In this document: positions 56,726 through 64,000 of the stretch, one piece after another
Numbering within the stretch: position 1 is the stretch's first letter
How the letters are laid out: each line of letters starts with the position of its first letter
Source of the DNA: Saturnia japonica
Taxonomy: Eukaryota > Arthropoda > Insecta > Lepidoptera > Saturniidae
Reading direction: 5' to 3'
Assembly: GCA_033032175.1 (NCBI GenBank)
Contig: CM065321.1
Span: 5,168,501-5,232,500, forward strand
Length of the DNA: 64,000 nt
Position numbers and translations under genes: made by a program
The notes under the pieces: generated by a model
Told to the model about the DNA's origin: nothing
The model's database searches: none
What the model saw: the letters and a program-made list of their open reading frames with translations, nothing else

Positions 56726-57216
56726 AAATCATCCCTCGTTTACTACTCAGCAGAGTGCGCCACGTGCTGATAAGGGAATCTCTACACCCCCTCCATAGTA
56801 AAGTAGTACTATTCGCGTTGTTGTTTTTCGATTTTGTGTGGGATTGGTAATATGAATTAATGCACGAAACGTTTCTTTTTTTATAACTGGCTATCCTGTT
56901 ACCTATAAGGGTCCTGGAGCTTCAGACGGTATTTACAACTTCACCGTGGCTTGGGAGCGAGCGCTTAACGCACAAAGCAGCGTGGCGTGGCAAAATACTC
57001 AAGGGTAACAAACTGGCCAAGCCTCAGTTTGGGCTGTTGCGGTAGTTGCAGTTAAGTCTCGAACTGGCGAATTCGCTATCAGTAGTAATTTCAGCTAAAC
57101 TAACTTATACATATGCACTTACATGTTCCTGCCTGCATATTTAGTGATCTGTCGATCTTTGTCCAAGTCTAGCCAGCAAAAAAAAAAAATAAAAGGTTCT
57201 TTCCAAATCTATGTAC
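56726..57216. other. Unassigned DNA
   Basis: 56905-56950 is a Helitron-related scrap (GGAGCTTCAGACGGTATTTACAACTTCACCG). No gene seen. Confidence 0.35.
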
Positions 57217-57409
57217 CTGTGTAGTGTGCACGAGTGTGGGATGCAGTGTAACATGGGTAGCTAGTGATTGCAAATGCAGTGTCACTTGTATCGCGCGAGC
57301 AGCTGCTACACTCAAGCGCTCCACACCGAGGGAACGGACCTAGGCTTGAGTTGTCGCAGGAGAGGGTGGACTTGGAAGGTGACCGAGGCGTCCCTACTTC
57401 AACCCTCAT
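57217..57409 (-). other. Candidate coding exon, possible first coding exon of an unrecognised gene
   Basis: On the minus strand, ATG at 57409 opens 64 codons plus one base, ending at a good donor CACTACACAG/GTACAT (57217/57216). The peptide is Ser/Cys/Thr-rich (GTPRSPSKSTLSCDNSS, LGPFPRCGALECSSCSRDTS, then TAFAITSYPC). An in-frame TAG lies just upstream of the ATG, and an acceptor-like CCAG lies about 25 bases before it. GC content is well above the surroundings, and no similar sequence was seen elsewhere in the window. Family not recognised. It could be a conserved exon of a long gene or simply a GC-rich non-coding element. Confidence 0.4.
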
Positions 57410-59669
57410 GAGTACCTATTTATTATAACTGGCTTTAGTACTGCGGTTATTTCGAGGTTTGGTATAAGTGGGTCGCCACCACCAAGCATATGGTGAAAAG
57501 ATTGTCATAGTTCATAACAACGGCGACTGGTGATAGATTGTTGATTTCTCGATGGTCACCATTGTTTTTGATTGCCATCAGGCAAAAAAGGTGAAACTGA
57601 CGAAGGAATTTATTTTAGACTAGCTGTGCTCACAGCTACAGAATGCCGTCGGTCTTGTGATGACCCAGTTTCTACCCACCACAGTCGCCCACCGGTTATT
57701 TAAAAAATAAAATTGTTTATTTTTTTGCGCGGATCCCTAATTTTTTTATTTTAATTAACAGTAACCTAAGTTTCTCCTTATAAAATCAGCTATTTGCGAA
57801 TTAAAGTCCCGATAAAGTCAGTTCAACAGTTTCGAAGATTACCCGGGACATTGAACAACAATGGGGTTTTACTTTATTTACCATATATACTTTCATATGC
57901 ATTTAGTAAGAAGCTGTTATTTTTACATTACAAAATACACTTCAATTTTATTTGTTTGTATATATATCAGTATCAACGGTTGAATTGATTGAATGGATAG
58001 AAAGATTTTATGAAGATGTTTAAAACCGAAACCGTTGTCGCAGACATGTTCAAACAGCAGATTATGAGTATGGCGACGAGCGATGCGAGGGTGGGTAATG
58101 TTTGCGCACCGTCGCGTTACCTCGCGTACGTAGGTACTCATACAAGTAAGACTACGTCCCCGCTTCACGCTCCGCATCAACTGTTTGAATACAGATTCTC
58201 CACTCTGAGTTTATTGTGAACAACGAGATTTAGGGTTGCTACATTTTTTTTATAAATTACATTATTGAATTCGGTTACTCAAACAAAGTCATGTTCACTA
58301 CACTGTGGTCTTACTTAAAGTCTCTCTTGCTTACATTAATCTGTGGTCGTCTTCCAGATATATTCCTTTTATCACATGTTTTCACTTCGATGTCCAAAAC
58401 TGAACTCTCCTGGCAGTTTTTTTCGATATGACGTCACTTTTAACCTTAAAAGGAGCCATTAAAAAGTTTACCGGGTTTGGCTGTCCTGGCTCGGAAGACG
58501 GCTCTTTTGTATACGGAACCAAATCGAGGGTCGAAATTACTAATAGAATAACCTTGAACTTACCACGTAATTGGACCGATAAGTGTACACTGCAATTTTT
58601 TTTGTATCTATGATTACATACTCGATGTTTCGAGTAGATGTTAGACGTTTCTAGATATTTTAATAATAATGTATTATTCTATTTTTACTCAGGTCGTAAC
58701 AAAATATTGTAACATACTATGATAAAATTAACAAAATTTTGCTCAATAGATAGTGACAACCCTAGGCGGTCTCCATCCCTCATACTTACCTCGCCGACTC
58801 TTTATTGTCGCCGAAATCCGATGTATCGCTTCCACTTCAAACTCGACGATATGGTAATGTGACATTTAATTCCTATAGGGATCTCTTATTAGTGGGCCGT
58901 ATGGGAATCCTTTGTTCATTGAATCATACCCATCGTTTATTGTTAAACTTTGTAGTGTAAGTACAGACTAAAGGTAACTTACTAACGTAGGAAACTTTAG
59001 TTTAATAATTGAGTTTATTTCAATAGATAAATTTTAATTAGGGAAATTAAAAAATAAGTGATCTTAAAATAAGATTTTGTCTTTAACATAACATTATTAT
59101 TGAATTGTAAATGTTATTATATCATTAATGATTTCTTTAACGACACTTTTATATAATCTACATTAATATAACGTTTATTTATTCTAATAATTGTGTGTCT
59201 CAATAATAAATAATGGTATAGACTATTTCGGATATTAATTAATTGTTATATAATTAATTATTACATTACACGCCACAAATAGCAGAATATGATATAATAA
59301 TTTTTCTAATTTTAAGGCCTTTAATTATCATTTATCTACATAAGTGTTGTGTTGTATTGTATTAGAAATTCTTTGAGAACCTAAGAGATGGCGCCTGAAG
59401 AGGTATCTTAAAACTTCCGAACGTGTTTTTGTTTTATGGAGACGCTGGTTCATAGCTATGTTAGGATCCAAAAGGTGGTGTTGTACTTGTTATTAAAAAA
59501 GTATTATTGAACAGTACATTGGTTTAGTGCTATAAAAACAAATCACAAAATCCGAACCCGATAGGTAATGGTTGAGCCATTAACTACCGAAAAGTGCAAC
59601 TCTCGCTGGCTTGGTAGTATTTTTTAGGTTTTTTATCGTTATGGCCATAATCTAAGTCTAGTGGAAGAC
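57410..59669. other. AT-rich DNA with minor repeats
   Basis: 57510-57590 is a family D fragment on the minus strand. 57612-57640 is Helitron-like (GACTAGCTGTGCTCACAGC). 58050-58180 is a GC-richer patch (GAGCGATGCGAGGGTGGG, CCGTCGCGTTACCTCGCGTACG) without a recognisable exon. No gene supported. Confidence 0.35.
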
Positions 59670-59820
59670 TGGTCCTCAAAAGGATGGTAGTTGACCAGGC
59701 GGACATAAGAAAATGCTATGGTTTCATCATGATATTTTCCTTCATCAAAAGCTCGGGCTCATTGCATGGATTCGAATTCACGTCGATCAACGACGCTACC
59801 AACTGAGTGATCATTGCTTC
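59670..59820 (-). repeat. tRNA-derived SINE (family B), fragment
   Basis: AAGACTGGTCC... GGCGGACATAAGAAAATGCTATGGTTTCATCATGATATTTTCCTTC and an inverted box B GGATTCGAATTCACG. Head phrase CAACTGAGTGATCATTGCT at 59800-59818. Confidence 0.65.
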
Positions 59821-59849
59821 TTATATAATATTATATTAAACATGTTATA

Positions 59850-60831
59850 ATAGGTCTTTACCTATGAAATTGCCGTTCTGCAGTATTGGCCATTTCAAAT
59901 CAAAATAATTTTTGTTTGGCTAAGAATTCTAATTTCAAATTAATTTAATTTTAAAAACATGGAATTCTTTTTCCAAAAGTAGTCATTAGTTTATTGATTA
60001 GTGTTACATTTTCATCGCATTTAAATCTTTTTTGTCATCATGGATACGTTAAAAATTCGAGTAATTATGGAATATGAGTACCGTCGTGGCAGCAACGCGG
60101 CACAAGCGGCATGCAACATCAACGACGTTTACGGAGCTAACACTACAAACCAACGCCAGCGCGAAGTACGCGTCGAGACGTGCCTTGCACTGCTCAACAG
60201 ACACACAAATGGAGGAATTTTGAACCGCATTGTTACCTGCGATGAAAAATGGATTCTGTTTGATAACCGCAAGCGCTCAGCAAGTTGGTTGGATCCTGGT
60301 TCAGCACCGAAACAATGCCTTAAACGAAAATTTACCCCTAGAAAAGTGATGGTCACTGTTTGGTGGTCTAGCGCCGGTGTGATTCATCACAGCTTCTTAC
60401 TGAACACAATGATGGAGAAGCTGGCACATCTCCAACCAGCATTGGTTAATCGCTCGTCTCCGCTGCTCCTGCACGACAACGCGCGACCTCATACTGCACA
60501 GCAGACGGTCTTCAAGTTGCAAGAACTGGGGTTGGAAGTTCTCCGTCATCCGCCCTACTCACCAGACCTTGTGCCTACAGACTACTACTTTTTCCAAAAT
60601 TTGGATAACTTCTTGGCGTGAAAAAAATTCAATATCCGAGAGGCAGTACAAAATGCCTTTGAAGAATTTGTTGCCTCCCGTCTAGCTGATTTCTTTAAAA
60701 AGGGCATCAATAAACTGCCACTGCGCTGGCAAAGATGCATTGATTGCATGGGTGATTACTTCGATTAATACAAATAAAAAATCGTTTAAATTTTTTCATA
60801 CAAAACGGCAATTTCATAGGTAAAGACCTAA
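59850..60831 (+). mobile_element. Internally deleted mariner (982 bp)
   Basis: Terminal inverted repeats of about 30 bp: left TAGGTCTTTACCTATGAAAT at 59851, right complement TTAGGTCTTTACCTATGAAAT ending at 60831. They are almost identical, with TA on both sides (59848-59849 and 60832-60833). Shorter than the copy at 15729-17018 because of deletions inside the transposase gene. Confidence 0.9.
60040..60767 (+). pseudogene. Deleted mariner transposase
   Basis: The open frame 60040-60621 begins MDTLKIRVIMEYEYRRGSN and keeps INDVYGAN. It then jumps to REVRVETCLALLNRH, so roughly 70 residues of the helix-turn-helix DNA-binding region are missing. CDEKWILFDNRK, LLHDNARPHT and YSPDLVPTDYYFF keep all three catalytic Asp. 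About 16 residues are also missing after HHSFLL. A TGA at 60619-60621 interrupts the frame, after which GINKLPLRWQRCIDCMGDYFD continues in frame to TAA at 60767. It cannot bind ends normally, yet most of the catalytic frame is open. Confidence 0.88.
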
Positions 60832-61304
60832 TATTTGAAATAATTTTACAAAGTGATTTTAGAACAAACAGGCTGTTTTGTTTATTCCCTTATACACATA
60901 TCATGAAATTAAAATATTTCTCTATTTTGAAATAAGTATTTAACAGAACAAATTGAATAGTCTGTATCGATATTACATTTTTCCATTTTCAAATTGTAAA
61001 GCAAATATCTCACAAATATATACGCCCGCACGAAAGAGAAAACAAAATGAAAACATAAAACCATCGCTATCAGAATGCGGATGTATCTACGTTATTCGAA
61101 TATTGCCAATAAAACTGCGATGAGCTGAAAAATCGATGTCGACAGACGACCGTACAGTTTCGCATCACTATGTCATGAAGCTCTTTGAAATTAAAAATGT
61201 TGTATTCACTTCGATACTTACATGATTTTTATTTCTCGTCTTGAAACAGAAATTATAACTCAGTACAAATTTATTATGAATCATTTGCCTTTTTTACACA
61301 ACTA
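60832..61304. other. AT-rich DNA, nothing recognised
   Basis: No supported feature. Confidence 0.35.
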
Positions 61305-61440
61305 AAGTGGTAAATAAGCGTACGGCCCGCCTGATGGTAAGCGGTTACCATAGCTTGTGGACGCTTGTTACACCCGACGTGTCACCAGCGCGTTGCCGAC
61401 CTTGAACCCTCCTTCTCCAAGGAACTCTGGAAATCCTACT
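61305..61440 (+). repeat. SINE-like dispersed repeat, family C, copy 3
   Basis: AAGTGGTAAATAAGCGTACGGCCCGCCTGATGGTAAGCGGTTACC and ACCAGCGCGTTGCCGACCTTGAACCC; opposite to the copies at 15300 and 30310. Confidence 0.65.
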
Positions 61441-61748
61441 GAAGCCCAAAGATATTTCTCTGTGCCAAAGTACGGCAAGTAGGGCCGGGCCCTCTTATTG
61501 GGTGGTTAGGAACACGACAATTATGTCCGAATGGATTGTGAATTGTGTATAGACATAATATATGCACTTTATGCATAGGCATATGCATGCATATTGTGAT
61601 AAACAAGTCACAGTTATTAAAGGAGAGTTCCTTAGGTTTGTTGCCAAAATTTTTATAATTATTAAACATCGAGAAAGATGTATAATTCTGTAGATGGTCT
61701 TTTGTATATCTTGGGCTACTTTTTTTTTGATAGGTTTACCGTTTGGCC

Positions 61749-62027
61749 ACAATCTCACCTGATGTTAAGTGACGATGTGATCCAAGATGGTAACAAGCTA
61801 AACCTGGCTGACTGGCTCTCAAGTGCAGCTGCCGGAACGTACCTATAAGTCTTTGGCGGCAGATTTTCAACTCGAGGGAAGTAGCTAGCAAGGCGGACAT
61901 TAGAAAAGACTCTATCACCATGCTATGGTTTCATCACGGTGTTTTCCTTCACTGAAAGCTCAGGCGCATTGCAGGGATTCGAACTCGCGTCGATCGACGC
62001 GAGGTGCGTACTGAACCGTCATTGCTT
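61749..62027 (-). repeat. tRNA-derived SINE (family B), best copy
   Basis: Minus-strand head AGCAATGACGGTTCAGTACGC, then ACGCGAGTTCGAATCCCTGC (box B). The body reads GAAGGAAAACACCGTGATGAAACC, and the end CTTAACATCAGGTGAGATTGTG. Matches 52591-52875, 59670-59820 and, inverted, 51157-51440. Confidence 0.7.
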
Positions 62028-62287
62028 CAACGCCGAACTTCAAACACAATTTCTTTAATATTTATTACATACTCTACTAGTTCTTCCGTGATTTCGTTCG
62101 CGTAGTCTTTAATAAAATATATGGTAAAGTTCGCCCGCCACCTATTGCAAAATGGGTGTACTAAATCAGAAACAATCACGGGCGTGTTCACTACAAAGTA
62201 CAACATACAAAACTTTCACTTCAGTCGGGTAAAAGTTATAGAAACATATTAAATGAAGCAAAAAAAAATAATCATTTATATATAATA

Positions 62288-62699
62288 ACTATCAATTCGC
62301 TCAGGCTTCGCTCGGGTGTAATTTACTAATGTTATAAATTTTTGTTTAAAAAGTCATGTCCGATTGCCATCGCGGACTTTTCTCTAGGTTTTTTAAAGGA
62401 CTAAATTCTTAGTAGTTACATTTATTTGTTGTATCTCATAAGATTTGGCCAGCGTAAACCGTGTAAGCGCTTGAAAATCGGTTCATTGGCGACTTGATTA
62501 CAATACACTGGATTGTCTCTACTACACAAAAACTTCATGAAAATGTATGGTATTAAATAAACCTTCCGTAAAAACCTCTAGATGACAGTGAAAACCATTT
62601 AAAAATCCATTGTGTGGTTTAAAATGATTAAGCAGACAAACAGACAGACGCGGAAAGCGACTTTCTTTTATACGATGAATTTATAAGTATGGATATAGA
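62288..62699 (-). mobile_element. Helitron-like relative of element A, without SINE
   Basis: Shares CGCTC(A/G)GGCTTCGC(T/A)CGGGT, GTTTAAAAAG, CTCATAAG(G/A)TTT.GCCAG(C/T)GTAAACC, GACTTGATTACAA, CTTCCGTAAAA and AGACAG..GCGG(A)AAG with 17451-18299, but lacks the embedded SINE. The CTAG end is mutated to CTAT. Confidence 0.6.
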
Positions 62700-63446
62700 C
62701 GATATACATATACAAATAGAATATATTATTATACTAGGGTAGTTTATGATTTCTATTCGTTCCATAGGTATACCTTAATACGTCATTATATACCTACTAA
62801 TAATGAACGGAAATTATATATTTTTATTTATGTCCTAAGAGCCGATTTTTTAATCGTCAGATAGCTTTCTACGAGGAATAGTTTTGAAAGATAACGTAAG
62901 GAAAACTTGTCAAAATTTATAAAATAGTTTTTCAAGAAGTGTATTCAAAACATCTGACACTTAAATTAACTAAATCTGCGTACACTGTAGTTCCCAAAAG
63001 CCAAATCCCCAAAAAAATGTAAGTTTTATATTATTTTCATTAAAGTAAAAAAAAATATACCTAAACACATGCAAGTGCATGCATACAAAACCACTCTAAA
63101 AAAGAATGTCTTTTTATCCGCCTGTTTGGACGATAGTTGCGCTAAAACTAAAGGATACTGACTACTATTATATACGTAAAATGTATTAATGCAAGTGAAA
63201 TGCAGATCATTTCCTACTGCACAAAACCTCATCTCGGTGAAGTGAGGACGAGTGCAGTACTTAGCGACGACGTCAGTCGCATTGTTCGTAGACGAGTCCG
63301 TGATAATCACACCACTGCTATCTCTGCTCGATCCGAATCTCGCTTCTAGGGATAAGGTCGTTTTACACCCAACGATATTTCACTTTATACATAATTTTAT
63401 TTCAATTATTTCTTTATAGGTGCATCGTTAAAGCAGATTTAAACGT
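62700..63446. other. Unassigned DNA
   Basis: 63225-63360 is GC-richer (GGACGAGTGCAGTACTTAGCGACGACGTCAGTCGC) with a 94-codon minus-strand frame but no recognised domain or convincing splice sites. Confidence 0.3.
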
Positions 63447-63583
63447 ATCCAGTCGCTGGCATGGCGCTCTGGCTTTGTGTAAACACTTTTTCGTGCCCGT
63501 TCAGTGTTGGCCGCCAGCCACAAAAAGTGTTTATACGGAGTTGGTACTTGGCAGCGCTGACATGCCAACGAGAATGGCGCCAG
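63447..63583. repeat. Foldback (hairpin) repeat
   Basis: The outer arms ATCCAGTCGCTGGC and GCCAGAGGCTGGAT, and the inner arms TAAACACTTTTTCGTG and CACAAAAAGTGTTTA, are inverted about a 23-base centre. This is a GC-richer imperfect hairpin of 137 bp, probably a small MITE. Confidence 0.6.
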
Positions 63584-64000
63584 AGGCTGGATATGTATAA
63601 ATTATCTTTTCTGGTTACAATATTATCTGATGTTAACTAAACTTGTGGCCCAAAATAGTGATACGCTAAGCAAGCGCTTGTGTAGACGGCGTGGCGTTGC
63701 AGCGCCGCGGACGCACGAGAATTACACGTGTAGGATCAATAAACATGTTGAGCTTAACTGAAAAAAGTTAGTGTTTGCATTTAATAGGTTTATCTAATAA
63801 TTTATCAAATGTTTTGATATTCATCAGTAGATAATCTCAAAACTTATACTCATCTTTTCGTAGATCTTTATAAAGTGTATGGAATCCACCATATTGTTCT
63901 CTTTGTTTCAAAATAGGATGAATCAATAAGCGTCTGTTTGACTTCTTACTTTTATTTTGCCATTTTTTACATATAGTATGCACCTCCATTTTTAAGTTAA
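63584..64000. other. AT-rich DNA to the window end
   Basis: A GC-rich spot at 63675-63720 (GGCGTGGCGTTGCAGCGCCGCGGACGC) lacks an open frame. Nothing else. Confidence 0.3.

Noticed and set aside
57923..58219. Overlapping frames on both strands in a GC-richer patch
   Set aside because: No start context, splice signals or recognisable domain on either strand.

Overview
The window looks like a 64 kb piece of a moth or butterfly (Lepidoptera) nuclear genome. The base composition is AT-rich. There is one recognisable single-copy gene, an insect-type Cp190 insulator protein. The rest is dominated by repeats typical of Lepidoptera: Helitron-like elements with TCTATACTAATATTATAAAG-type 5' ends and CTAG 3' ends, tRNA-derived SINEs, mariners, and RTE-like LINEs. 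No database search was possible; family names rest on motifs read directly and on general knowledge.

Layout. 1-262 is a dispersed, exon-like segment whose inverted copy lies at about 32.3 kb. 1204-5208 (minus) is Cp190: 1334 codons in one coding exon, with a spliced 5' leader and a probable promoter near 5.5-5.65 kb. 6147-10484 is one old LINE insertion (minus) bracketed by a 54-bp direct repeat. 11.55-13.97 kb holds a second, much less decayed RTE-like LINE (plus). 14.3-20.2 kb carries a mariner, a Helitron that contains a SINE, and a long-armed inverted-repeat element. 21.5-25.4 kb is a cluster of three further LINE fragments plus a tandem-repeat block; one fragment keeps a 375-codon open frame with a zinc knuckle and a restriction-like endonuclease signature.

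25.4-64 kb has no confidently recognised gene. It is AT-rich DNA with scattered SINEs, Helitrons, MITEs (a pogo-like one at 28.2 kb, a hAT at 29.4 kb, a 1 kb terminal-inverted-repeat element at 35.8 kb) and a deleted mariner at 59.9 kb. Several short GC-richer islands stand out. Two of them, 57217-57409 and 26971-27046 on the minus strand, look like coding exons of compatible splice phase and may belong to an unrecognised gene with very long introns.

How things fit together. Apart from Cp190, nothing forms a pathway. The remaining biology is layered transposition: SINEs sit inside Helitrons that then spread, LINEs sit next to LINEs, and MITEs lie beside tandem repeats. No CRISPR array, rRNA gene or functional tRNA gene was seen.
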